NCBI RefSeq assembly: GCF_040712315.1 | Contig: NC_134015.1 | Span: forward strand, 45,715,464 to 45,779,463 | DNA from: Castanea sativa | Lineage: Eukaryota > Streptophyta > Magnoliopsida > Fagales > Fagaceae | Reading direction: 5' to 3' | DNA length: 64,000 nt | Part shown: one piece after another, positions 37,223-47,934 of the stretch | How positions within the stretch are numbered: the first letter of the stretch is position 1 | Layout: every line of letters begins with the position of its first letter | The notes under the pieces: generated by a model | Seen by the model: only the letters and a program-made list of their open reading frames with translations | Told to the model about the DNA's origin: nothing | The model's database searches: none | Translations under genes and position numbers: made by a program

Positions 37223-37991
37223 TGTAAAGTTGTGATTTACAACTGTGTTTTATATTGGCCTTTTTCCATGACAAAAATTGTTGTATTTGCATTATTTTGT
37301 TCCTTGTATTTTGTGGAATTTTATTGTATTGATTTAGTATTAAGTTGGTGAAGAATCAAGCATGAAATGAAGAATCAATGCAATTTCGCTAGTGTCTCAC
37401 GAGAAGCTTACCCGTGAAAGGGCATGTGAGAAGCCCATGCTAAAAGCAAAAGAGTCGTGCCAGGCTGTTAGTTTCACGAGTGTCTCACGAGAAGGGCTAA
37501 CCTGCGAGATACCCATGAAACATTTTGCTTGGAGGATTTTAAGTATGACTTTCTTAGCCTTCACTCGTACTATATATACCCCCATTACCCACAAATTTAT
37601 AAAAGGCCATTTAGAGAGAAAAAAAAAAAAACCCCTAGATAAGTTTACTACAGCACAACACACTCATCTTTTAGAGAGAGAGCTACTTATTCTTAGTGAG
37701 AAATCATTGTAGCCTCTTCTCATTCCCTTTCCCATTATCATACGTTAAGAGGATATTTGTACTCAAACACAACTCATACCTTTTTAGAGTGTAGTGAGTC
37801 TTTTGGAGCTTGGGAAACTTTAGGGATTTGCCAATAGAAGCCGGTGAGGCTTGGCGGATGCAATCAAGCCTATTGCGGGATCTGAAAATCTAGGGAAGAC
37901 ATGACTCCAAGAAGTCCGTTGGTAGCAGGAACTTGGTGGGCTCAAGTACTTTGGGTAGACTAGGTTTGGAGGGTCTTTTGTTATTCGTGTA

Positions 37992-39014
37992 AGATAGGCC
38001 AAAAAGTATTGACCCCTTGTGATGGATTAATTGATTAATTAGCCAAGTTATTAATTAATCAAATTAACATGCAAATTGCATGGTAGCATAAACAAATCAC
38101 CAATTAAACTAAGTATGCAGCGGAAATTAAATGACACGGTGATTTGTTTACAAATGGAGAAAAACTACACGGCAAAAACCCCACAGGGTGATTTTAAGGT
38201 CACCACTCCTGAAATTCCACTATTATCACAACAAGCAGTTACAAGTAAAAGAATCCTAAGTACCTTACCAACCTACAGTTGAACTCTTACCCCAATACCC
38301 AATTGGACTTGTTTTGTAGTGACAATTTCTCCTTTCAATGCACGGCTCCTAAGTATGTGACTAACCAATTACGCGGATCCCAGTACACGACTTCAATCAC
38401 CAACTAGAGAAGATTGTTGGCTGCAAAGTTCTTCTTCTTCATCCACACGATGAAGATCAAGAAGATGTTTGGTTACAAAACCCTACGGTGCACATTACAC
38501 AGCAACTTCTTCACAAGAGAGATGAACTAAGGCAAGAACTTTGTCTCTAGTCACAACTTGCTTGAACAAGGATTTCTCAACACTTGTGCAACTTGTGAAC
38601 TATTTGACGGCCCTTAAAATAATCATTTTATATGTCTAGGGTTAGGAGAAAAGAAGGCTCAAAGACACATCCACGGATTGGAATAAAAATAGAACTCAAA
38701 ATCTATTTTTCTTAAACCTCGACAGATAGAGGTGTTAAGATGCTGTCGAGTAGCTGTCGAGCCACGAGGCTGGAACAACTCTTTAAACCTCGACACATGC
38801 TAGTTGTCGAGCTTTAATAAACTTGCACTTTTCAGCTTGTTTCTTGGACAGACTTGATGACTTCAACACTTGATCTTGAAACACAGTTTCTTGAAGTATT
38901 AAACACATCCTAAATCTACCCAATTACAAGTAAAGTGCGTTTTGTCAAAGGATTAGCCAATTACATAAAACAATGACATATGTTCTAAACAAGTGAAACA
39001 CATATGTCCTAACA
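37992..39014 (-). repeat. 3' LTR of A2 (1023 bp)
   Basis: On minus it starts TGTTAGGACATATGTG at 39014 and ends at 37992 (last base mutated from the family's CA). The TATA box is near 38632 and the CTGTCGAG cluster at 38716-38815. Confidence 0.88.
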
Positions 39015-39030
39015 ATCTCCCCCTTTGGCA
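39015..39030 (-). promoter_or_regulatory. Polypurine tract of A2
   Basis: Minus reads CCAAAGGGGGAGAT next to the 3' LTR. A similar AAAGGGGGAGTAG tract occurs internally near 39541-39553. Confidence 0.78.
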
Positions 39031-39579
39031 ATCCATGACAAAACCACAACAAACAAATGATCATATGAGAGAAGTCATAAATCACTCAACTCATATTCAC
39101 TTGTTGAATACAATAAAATCTATCCTAACACAAACTCTTGAAAAACTTTGCAAGAAGAGAGTTTATGGCTAGTAGACTTTGACAACCTGTATTTCTGAAA
39201 CACTTTAAACAAAACTCATCAAGGCATCTTAATGTGAAACAAAAATAATAGATTGCATACAAGTAATAAGAATCATGTGTATAAAGATAGAAAAGAAACA
39301 ACACATGTAAGGGTAGGTGAAAGAAACATATATCAACATATAAAGATAATAAGTCCAATGTATGTCATACATGGTCACAAGACCTAGATACAAGAAGAAA
39401 ATGTATCTAAAGTAGAGAAAAGAAAAAGATACAAGTAATCCTCACTACATCCCTTAAAACAACAACACTCCCCCTATCAAAAATGTCCTATACAAGCTTT
39501 CCCCCTAAGTATGACCACTCTCATAGCCCAACAAAACTACTACTCCCCCTTTTTGTCACGAGTGACAAAGGGTAGAGTG

Positions 39580-40762
39580 TCAAGTAGACATCTCATCGGT
39601 AGAGCTAGCATCTCCATCATCATCAACCGAAGCATCATCGTCATCACCATCATCATCCTCAGACTCGGAAGCCACAGGAGGTGGTGGATGAGAAACCTCA
39701 GGAGCAAAACCACCCATGGTTGCCTGTCGCCGAGCAATGTGACTAACACGAACATTCACCTGATACAACTCTGTAGAAAGCGTATCTAGGCAAGCATCCA
39801 TGCGCTAAAGCTGCGCTATGATATGTCCTAGTGACACATCGCTCGTAGAAAATGAGGGAGTAGATGAGACTCGAGCAGATCTAGATGGAGCCAGACGGGA
39901 GGAAGGAGCTGCTGAAACCATCTATCGCGACCTAAACTGCGCCTCACTATGTTTTATGGTAGCGGCGTCTATGGCACACATGACATGAAAGGGGTCGGAC
40001 ACGGGAAAAGGATGGAAAAATGGCGTAAAATCCTCGTGATAGCGGAAGGAAAGATGAGCTTATCACGGGTAGCCATATCCCTATACACATCTATGATAGA
40101 AATAATGAAATGTGAAGGAAAATCAATGGAATGATTCTCAAGAAGAGACAACAGAAAACAAGCACGAGGCTCTGTGATAGAGTTGTAGTGAGAGAGAGGA
40201 TACAAAACAAACGTCATCACCATGTTCAAGAATTGAGGACCTTTAGCAAAAGGCCGACATGATGTAAACTAACGCTCACCCCAAACAGTTGGGTGCTCAC
40301 AGAAGGCAGAGATCATCTCGTCTTTGGACACAGTCCATAGACGCTTGCAACCGGGGTAGTCAAGATGCACAACCCTCGAAATATGAAGCACATTGGATAC
40401 CAACTCCGGTGTGACTACTATACGCGTACCTCGAACGCGAGTGTGAAAAGAGGTACTGAAGTATCAATTCCATGCATGTTGGAGTAGAACTCCTGGATTA
40501 GCACGGAAGGACATGTGACCGCGACGTCACATAGTGACTCCCATTCCCGTTTGTGAATGACATCGGGAAGGTCAGTGCCGGCGAAGTCCGCCAGAATAAC
40601 TTGGCGTTCCGAATGAACACCTCGTTTAGAAAAGTTCTCCGAGAAGTCCTTTTGGGCATCCTCATCATGGAACCGAACAAAGGTGGGAGTAGGATCAAAA
40701 GAAGAAGAGGCCCTAGAACGGAGAGGGTTCTGGGACGGAATAGAATTACGTATTGGTGCCAT
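39580..40762 (-). pseudogene. Second gene of A2: plant-transposon-protein-like ORF
   Basis: The ATG at 40762 opens MAPIRNSIPSQNP and a Ser/Pro-rich start. A globular region of about 230 residues follows: FHDEDAQKDFSENFSKRGV, IQEFYSNMHG, then TRIVVTPELVSNVLHISRVV and MVMTFVLYPLSHYNSITEPR. The end holds SHPPPPVASESED with a long Asp-rich tail and finishes DEMST at 39580. The pattern suits the uncharacterised putative plant transposon protein family; no catalytic motif is evident. Frameshifts near 40440 and 39972 and TAG stops near 40270, 39920 and 39808 disable it. It lies on the gag strand, between gag and the 3' LTR, where some LTR elements carry an extra gene. Function is unknown. Confidence 0.68.
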
Positions 40763-40828
40763 AGACACTACTAACGTAAATAGAAAGAGGGGGAGGAAAG
40801 AAAGAAACACCCAAAGAAGTTCTAAAAC

Positions 40829-41470
40829 TGCTCAAATATAACAAGTATATTGAAAAGAGAGAACGTGTGCATGGGAAACGCATAAACATGTGACATGTAA
40901 TATGAAAAGCATCATGGGCTCAGCCTAATCCAAACCTACCAACACACAAACAGTTTGCACACATCTAAATGCATGAGAATACTGTTAAAATGTGAATACG
41001 ATGCAATGCATGGATTTTTTAAGATTAAATCTACAAAACCCATCCCAAAAATTGCAACAATAACTCATCAATTTTGAAAAACCCCAAAATTTTCAAGGAC
41101 CCCAAAAACTAGGTTTCAAAACATGAAATGCATGTAAATAAAGAAGATTAGAAGCTTACCAAGTGAAGGAAAGCTTGAAAAAAAGATGAAGAAACCTTGG
41201 GTAGAGGTTTGGAGTGAGAGAGAGAGGTTTGGAAGGTGAAGAGACAGAGCTTTCGAGAGAGAGATCGAGAGAAATGAGAAGCCGAATCGCACAGAACCTT
41301 TAAATAAAGGTTCAGTAAATCTCGAAAGATATAGGTGTCGAGAGGTGTCGAGTCATCTGTCGAGGAATGTGTCGAGAAAAGCAACTTCAATACATAGAGC
41401 TATTGAGAAGGTGTTGAGGAACAAAGCAAAGACACTAGAACAGAAGCTCGATCGATCCACCAGGTTTTGA
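40829..41470 (-). promoter_or_regulatory. Own promoter, leader and probable leader intron of the second A2 gene
   Basis: On minus, repeated CTCGACA/TCTCGAC elements (41460-41320) are followed by CCTTTATTTAAAGG, a TATA-like box at about 41311-41298. A CT-rich leader comes next, with a clean splice donor CACTTG|GTAAGC at 41159. A T-rich intron of about 330 bases could end at the CAG near 40829, shortly before the ATG at 40762. This layout is typical of plant genes, not of a downstream frame read from the LTR transcript. Confidence 0.5.
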
Positions 41471-42400
41471 GAAGCTATTAAGAGGATAGAAGTTAAGACA
41501 ATTTAGTGAGCATACATCAACACATGTAAATCTTGTGATGGCCAAATCACATTGTACCTGCACATGTATCAAAAGTAGCAAAGAATATTGCGTGTTGTGT
41601 GTGAAAACATCACAAGAATGCATAAGTGTCTCTATGTTATGACGATTTGAGATATGAGAAAATCAGCTTAACTCACACACAATCATAACTGTTTGATGGG
41701 GACTATCACCTTTGAGGTACATCCTATAACTTCCACATCTCCTAGAAAACATGCTTGCAATCATGTTTTTAAAGCATTTTGTTCTTTTTGGTTTTATTTT
41801 CTTTGCATATTTTTTTTTTATTAAGCAAACCATGCATGAGTATATAAAGGAGAGAAAAGAAATACCCAATTATGTTAAGTTTTTTGACATTGCACTTTTA
41901 CTATGCCGAAGCATACAGATGTCATATCATGATTGGCGGGCAATAGTGGTGAGATGGTTATTTATGCCTTTCTCTTAGGATTTTCTAGTCCTTCCCGTTA
42001 AAAAGAGTGATACGAGTGTTAAGTACAAGAGATCACTTAACCTTACTCATCACAAACAAGGAGCCACAAAGCTCACTTGCTTAGTTTGTGCATAAGAATG
42101 CTCATCTAAGCTACAAAAGATGCAAAGTTTAGAAAACTCTGTTTCAATAGGCATTTTAAGGTTCACAAGAACCAATGTACACAAACACACACTATTTTTG
42201 TATTTTTTCAATTTTTCAATTTTTTAATTTATTTTTATAAAAAAAACACAATTAAACAAAAACTGAATGTAAGCAAGCAAAAACATGTTAATCAAAGCAA
42301 AACAATGCATATAACTAGACTGACTCAAAACAGTAACGTAAAACACACAATTAATGCAAAAACAAAAACAAGAAGAGGAGAGAGAGAAAAAGTGATTAAA
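41471..42400 (-). mobile_element. Noncoding block between gag and the second gene of A2
   Basis: It shares long blocks with 22540-23180 and, in the sense direction, with element D at about 47845-47925. No coding capacity was seen. A pyrimidine/AT-rich stretch lies at 42195-42245. Confidence 0.6.
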
Positions 42401-44299
42401 TCACTTGGAACCCTTTTCCTTCCACACCTTGGAAGAACCTTTTCTTTTTGCAAACTCTTGAACCGTTGATGAGGGGGAAGAATTGAAACCGTTCAAGTTC
42501 GAAAGGAACATGAGGGCTTTGAGAAGATCTCCAAGAGGAGTAAGAGAGGTTTGAAATTGATTCTGGTTCCTAGATGCTATCATGCCATTGCTCTGTTGAG
42601 TAGCTAACCACTTATAGCAATTTGGTTGAGTATGACCGGCAATACCACAATGATGACAGAGATGTTGCTTCTTCTGTTTAGGCTTTTGAGAGTTAGCCTT
42701 CTTAGTCCTAGGGTTTTTAGTTTCCTTCTTAAGCTTAGGGGGGTGCTCCTAAGATAGATTTACCATTGTCTAGGTTCTCACTAGCTAATTTAGTTTTAAC
42801 ATCATTGTTCTCAATTTTAATATTATTAGCAGGAGGAACAAAGACAATAGTGCTAGTAGAAGCAATATTAGAAGAAGAGAAATCATACCCCAAACCGATT
42901 TGATCAAAAGCATATTTCTGAATGTTGAGCATCTTATCTAGCTTTGCACTTGATGTCCTCTCCAATTGAGCTCTAACTTGAAATAGCTCCGCTTCAAGCT
43001 TCTTGGTCTTCTTAGCCAAGAAATTGTTCTCGAATCTCAGTGCCCCAATAGTCTGATTGGCTTCATCAAACTTAGTGGAAAGCTCCTCACGGTCAAGTTC
43101 CACATCACTGAGCTTCTTGGTGGCCAGCCTGTAGAGTTTCTTATGCTTCTCAGAAAGCTTGTACAGTTTCTCATAGACTGTATGGATGTCATTTTGATAT
43201 CCATCTTTTCAAACTTGGATTCCACCAATTCCTTTTCTTCATCCACATCTTCAACAATCCCTTTAGTAGGATTGATAGTGGCAGTGAAGGCATTGAAAAT
43301 TCTGTCATCCTCATTGTCAAAATCATCCTTAGGCTCAGTGTCGCTCAAAGTAGCAACAAGTGCCTTGCTCTTCCCAATGCTCTTGAGATATGTGGGACAC
43401 TCTTGTTTCATGTGACCAAAGCCTTGACACCCAAAGCACTTAGGTCCCGCGGGACCAGTGTACTGACCACCATCCCTAGCATTCTTTTTTCCTTTATCTT
43501 GGCTCTTGAACTAAGAAGAACTAAATTGCCTGCAGTCCTTGTCGAATCCTTTTCCGTTTGCATTTTTCATGACTTTCTTGAATTGCCTGGTGATGTAGGA
43601 CTTCATCTTAGAGTCTTCATTATCTGATGACTCATCTGTCTCACTACTCTTGGCCTTCAGTGCCATACTCTTGCCTTTACCCGACTTGCCAATTCTTGTC
43701 AACCCTAGCTCATAGGTTTACAGATTACCAACAAGCTCAGTCAGAGGAATCTTGTCAATGTCCTTTGATTCCTCTATTGCCGTGATCTTGGCATGGAATC
43801 TCTCGGGCAGAGATCTGAGCACTTTTCTCACAATCTTGGGTTTAGGAATGGTTTCCCCAAGATTGAAGGCTGAGTTCACTATGTCCTTGAGCTTGGCATA
43901 GAACTCATCGAACGACTCATCCTCCTCCATCTTAATTTCTTTGAAGCTTGTATTGAGCCTTTGTAGCTTCAAATCTTTGACAGCCTTTGTTCCCTCATAG
44001 GTTGTCTGGAGGATGGTCCATGCTTCCTTAGCAATTTCAGTGGAGGATATCTTCTTGAACTCCTCATTAGTGACCGCACTGAATAAGGCATTCAATGCTT
44101 TGCTGTTGAAGTTTGCCGCCTTGATCTTAGCATCATCCCAATCGACCAGCGCTTCTTTAGGCTTGGTCCAGCCTATCTCCACAGCTTACCACACCTTCTC
44201 ATCTAGAGACTGCAAGAATGCTCTCTTGTGTACTTTCCAGTATGCATAGTTAGTACCATCAGACAATGGAGGTATAATAAGAGATTGACCTCTATCCAT
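42401..44299 (-). pseudogene. Copia-type gag of A2 with two zinc knuckles
   Basis: The ATG at 44299 (MDRGQSLIIPP) starts about 600 codons of gag. In order: the UBN2-type core (KEAWTILQTTYEGTK, SLPERFHAKI, PLTELVGNL); a basic region; knuckle 1 (CFGCQGFGHMKQEC, a perfect C-x2-C-x4-H-x4-C); an acidic segment; and a coiled coil (ELDREELSTKFDEANQTIGA). Knuckle 2 follows near 42620-42670 (CHHCGIAGHTQPNC). The end has LLKALMFLSNLNGF and VWKEKGSK. Stops and shifts lie near 44190 (CAA to TAA), 43717, 43508, 43195 and 42750. Gag assembles the particle and packages RNA. The two-knuckle design with a long coiled coil is longer than a minimal Copia gag, and the usual protease fusion is missing. Confidence 0.9.
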
Positions 44300-44352
44300 G
44301 ACAAACAGGGGTCAATGGATTACACATGAAGATTAACCCTAATCAGAGTGTG

Positions 44353-44369
44353 CCTGCTTTGATACCACT
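44353..44369 (-). promoter_or_regulatory. Primer binding site of A2
   Basis: Minus reads AGTGGTATCAAAGCAGG directly inside the 5' LTR. Confidence 0.75.
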
Positions 44370-45403
44370 TAATAGGCTAAAAAGTATTGACCCCTTATGA
44401 TGGATTAATTGATTAATTAGCCAAGTTATTAATTAATCAAATTAACATGCAAATTGCGTGGTAGCACAAACAAATCACCAATTAAACTAAGTATGTAGCA
44501 GAAATTAAATGACATGGTGATTTGTTTACGAATGGGGAAAACCTACACGGTAAAAACCCCACCGGGTGATTTTGAGGTCACCATTCCCGAAATTCCACTA
44601 TTATCACAACAAGCGGTTACAAGTAAAAGAATTTCAAGTACCTTACCAACCTACAGTTGAACCCTTACCCCAATACCCAATTGGACTTGTTCTGTAGTGA
44701 CAATTTCTCCTTTCAATGCACGGCTCCCAAGTACGTGACTAACCAATTGCGCGGATCCCAATACGCGACTTCAATCACCAACTAGAGAAGATTGTTGGCT
44801 GCAAAGTTCTTCGTCTTCATCCACACGACGAAGATCAAGAAGATGCTTGGTTACAAAACCCTACGGTACACATTACACAGCAACTTCTTCACAAGAGAGA
44901 TGAACTAGGGCAAGAACTTTGTCTCTAGTCACAACTTGGTTGAACAAGGAATTCTCAACACTTATGCAACTTGTGAACTATTTGACGGCCCTTAAAATAA
45001 TCATTTTATATGTCTAGGGTTAGGAGAAAAGAAGGCCTAAAGGCACATCCACGGATTGGAATCAAAACAAAACTCAAAATCTGTTTTTCTTAAACCTCGA
45101 CAGATAGAGGTGTCGAGATGCTGTCGAGCAGCTGTCGAGCAGCTGTCGAGCCACGGGGCTGGAACAGCTCTTTAAACCTCGACACATGCCAGCTGTCGAG
45201 TTTTAATAAACTTGCACTTTTCAGCTTGTTTCTTGGACAGACTTGATGATTTCAACACTTGATCTTGAAACACAGTTTCTTGAAGCATTAAACACATCCT
45301 AAATCTACCTAATTACAAGTAAAGTGTGTTTTGTCAAAGGATTAGCCAATTACATAAAAGAATGAAATATGTTCTAAACAAGTGAAACACATATGTCCTA
45401 ATA
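44370..45403 (-). repeat. 5' LTR of A2 (1034 bp)
   Basis: The TATA box is at 45001-45012 (minus CATATAAAATGA). Upstream, at 45096-45190, CTGTCGAGCAG units form overlapping CTCGACAGCTG-type palindromes. Terminal bases have decayed (ATTAGG in place of GTTAGG at one end). Confidence 0.88.
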
Positions 45404-45721
45404 GTGTACTCCAAATTTATTCTCTAATGGATCGATTTAGACTTGGAGGGTCACGGAGAGGTTGTTCGTCGAGTTCTTCGATTTTCTCTTCGATAACACA
45501 TCTTGGTGTTATCTTGTATTTGCATCTCTCTTCCCATGTGCTTTACTTTTATTGTTTATTGTTCATGTTTATGTACTAGATTAGTATTGGTTCATTGCGT
45601 ACATTTACTCTTATTCCGTACATTGATTAAGTAAAAGTAAAAGCAATCTAGCCGTAATAATATTTAATTGGGGGTCTAAACATGCTCTTGTGTTTTAGCA
45701 CAAATCCGAGCTTTCATATAC

Positions 45722-45769
45722 AAAGTGAAGTTTTAATACATTTAGTTCCTAAATTCTTAGAACCTAACA
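45722..45769 (-). repeat. Outer end of element C's 5' LTR
   Basis: This 48-bp continuation of the LTR at 30468-31276 is separated from it by element E. It ends AACCTAACA. The flank beyond is AAGAG. Confidence 0.72.
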
Positions 45770-45968
45770 AAGAGAAATCGAGAGAGGTGTGTTATTGGCT
45801 AATTGATATGGTGTCATCTCCATGAGAATATAAGAGAAAGTTGCTATGGTTGAAGATAAGAGCTTATCAAGACTTGCCTTATATTATACCAAAAAACGAG
45901 TTTTTGCAATCACATGGAGTAAAGAAAGATGTTGTGATCCAGAAGAAATTATTATTGATATTATTAAT
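45770..45968 (-). pseudogene. 5'-end fragment of a second dioxygenase gene copy
   Basis: The sequence aligns with 1052-1230, the leader and first codons of the dioxygenase gene, at about three quarters identity by eye. The ATG is kept at 45822-45820, and minus translates to MEMTPYQLANNTPLS, against MEMTVPFQLANNTPLS in the gene at 1108. The coding part stops after about 17 codons, exactly where the LTR of element C begins. The promoter side is cut by the D LTR at 45969. It is a paralogue destroyed by two retroelement insertions or a relocated fragment. Confidence 0.82.
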
Positions 45969-46890
45969 TGTTAGGTTCTAAAAGTTTAGAACAATTGGCA
46001 AATCGTGAACACAAACTTGTCTAGATATAGATCCTAGAGTCTATATGTATTATTAGACAATACTCAAGGTTATACAAGTCAAGATTCAAGAATAAGTAAG
46101 TTGTAGAAAGAAGATTTTAGAATTTTTCTGGCTTGACCGATCGAGAGACAGGCTCGATCGATTTAAACACATATCTGCAGAATTTTAATTAAGCCCAAAC
46201 AGCAATTCAAGCCAAAAAGGATTAGGGTTTCAGATCTACTTCTTCTATTATATAAAGGAAACCCTAAGCTCGTTTTTATATAGGCTTTTCAGAGAGAGAA
46301 GAGTGAGCCTCTTTTGTATCAAGGGTTTTGTACCAAATAAGCTCTCTCATGTCTTTTACCGGTGTTATTCTTTGAAGAATCTCAAGATCCGATGTTGTAG
46401 AAGTTGCTGCCTTCTCTAGTCATCAAAGGTGCTGATAATCTAAACCTTCAAGGGTGGTCTCGGAGTCACAAACAGGAGAGTTTGTGTGTGTGTGTGTGTG
46501 TTTTTTTTTTTTTTTATCACAAGTGTGGGTGCTAATGTTGCAAAGGCTTAATATAGAAGGAGTCCGTGGATTCGGAGCTTGCATGTGGTCGTGTCAGTAA
46601 GTTCTACATGTGGTAGCAATAGGATTTTAGTGGTTTAAGTCTTATTGTAAAGTTTGATTCTCTATAGTGGATTTTCTTTTTACCTTAAGGATAGCTAGTT
46701 TAAATCCTCCCCAGGTTTTTTACTAGTTTGGTTTTTCTGGGTGATCATCTCATTGTGTTATTTATATTTTCACTGCTTTACATGATATGATTGTTTTGTT
46801 TTAACCTAGATCTGAATAATAAACCTAAGTATCCACTTGGTTAATTAATTAAGTTAAACAATCAAGTTTACTAAGATCTAAAACCTAACA
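45969..46890 (+). repeat. 5' LTR of element D (922 bp)
   Basis: It starts TGTTAGGTTCTAAAAG and ends AAAACCTAACA. A primer site, AGTGATACTAGAGC, follows at once. TATAAAGG lies at 46251. The pair CGATCGAG...CTCGATCGAT (46138-46162) sits 89 bp upstream of it. It is related to the C LTR at both ends. Confidence 0.85.
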
Positions 46891-47934
46891 AGTGATACTA
46901 GAGCAAGTTAGCTCTTGTTTTTAGGTTTCTTGACCTAGAGTTGATCCTTGATCCCTGTTATCATAAATTATTTTAAGTGTTTTACTATTTTTTATTGTGA
47001 TGTTTTGAATAAAAATGACACTATTGTTTCAGTTGATCTTTTTGAGGCTTGTGAAAGGAATTTGCAGTATTTTAGACTCTTTTAGAAGATTGGTGCAATC
47101 CCTCAACTACACTCTGCTTCTCATGGATTTTCACCTACAAAGCCGAAGAGTCGTGCTATATGGGTGAGAAAGACTCTCTAAGGTGAGTGTTTCTTACTTG
47201 TCCCTGATTTAATTCTTTCAATTATTTGTGGACATGTTTACTTTTAATTTTTGGTTGTTTTATTTTTTTAGGTTGTTTTGATTATCAAAAATCCAAAAAC
47301 ATTGAAAATTTCAAAAAGACAAAAATATTTTATTTTGTGACTTGTTTTATTTGTTTGAGGATTACATGAGTTATAATATCTCTCTCTTGATTTAGAACAC
47401 GCTTGACATTGTGGAGAAACTTGAATAATATGTGTTATATAAGTGCTAAGCTATTTCTGATTTTGTGTGAGTATGTACTAGTTTGTACATGTGCTCAATG
47501 GTTCATTAAGAAATTGATATTTCTGGTTTGTGTACCCTTTATAGCTTAGTTAAGCACTGTCATGCATTGCATTTGCATTTTTAATCATTTAGCATATTGT
47601 GTGCTTTTAGTTTTGGTCATAAAAATTTTTTTTGAAACCAAAAATATTTTTATTTCTTTTGTACTACACATCATGAATATGTAATTGAGGTTGGCCTATT
47701 ATCTTTGCATAGCATACCATATGTACCTTGTTTAGCTTAGATGAGCTTATTTTTATGCACTTTGCTAGTTTGTGCTATGTAGTGCCTATTTGTGTGAGTG
47801 TTTATAGTAGTTGTTTAAATGGTCATGATTTTGAAGACACATTCTTTTGATTGTAAGGACTAAAAAATTCTAAGAGAAATGCATAAATAACCATCTTACC
47901 ACTATTTTCTAGCCAATCATGAACACCTTAGTCG
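46891..47934 (+). mobile_element. Interior remnant of element D
   Basis: After the primer site there is only a trace of a gag end (SRAIWVRKTL near 47150) and noncoding sequence. The last part (47845-47925) matches the A-family noncoding block, including ATGCATAAATAACCATCTTA. No pol or 3' LTR was found. It breaks off at the GC-rich repeat. Confidence 0.6.

Larger units (their letters stand above)
37992..45403 (-). mobile_element. Element A2: complete A-family LTR element with gag and a second gene, no pol
   Basis: The 7412-bp element sits in the 3' LTR of E between identical GTGTA target duplications (37987-37991, 45404-45408). On minus it has a 5' LTR (45403-44370), primer site, gag (44299-42401), a noncoding block, a second transcription unit (about 41470-39580), a polypurine tract and a 3' LTR (39014-37992). 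No protease, integrase, reverse transcriptase or RNase H can be read on either strand. Over the first ~285 bases the two LTRs differ at about 20 positions by eye, nearly all transitions. It would need enzymes from an autonomous relative. Confidence 0.9.
31277..45716 (+). mobile_element. LTR element E (non-autonomous), carrying two A-family insertions
   Basis: The perfect duplication TATAC (31272-31276, 45717-45721) frames the element. It comprises a 5' LTR (31277-33367), primer site, 3.9-kb interior, polypurine tract and 3' LTR (37223-45716). Removing the insertions gives LTRs of about 1079 and 1077 bp. The interior encodes only a gag-like protein; no protease, integrase or polymerase is visible. 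By eye the first 140 bases of the LTRs differ by roughly 9 percent, more than those of the inserted A2, in line with the nesting order. Confidence 0.9.
37223..45716 (+). repeat. 3' LTR of E, split by element A2
   Basis: It starts TGTAAAGTTGTGATTT at 37223. It is interrupted at 37991/45404 by A2 and ends GAGCTTTCA at 45716. Confidence 0.9.

Noticed and set aside
39511..39789. Plus-strand frame opposite the Asp-rich tail of the second A2 gene
   Set aside because: It is the antisense shadow of GAT/GAC repeats.
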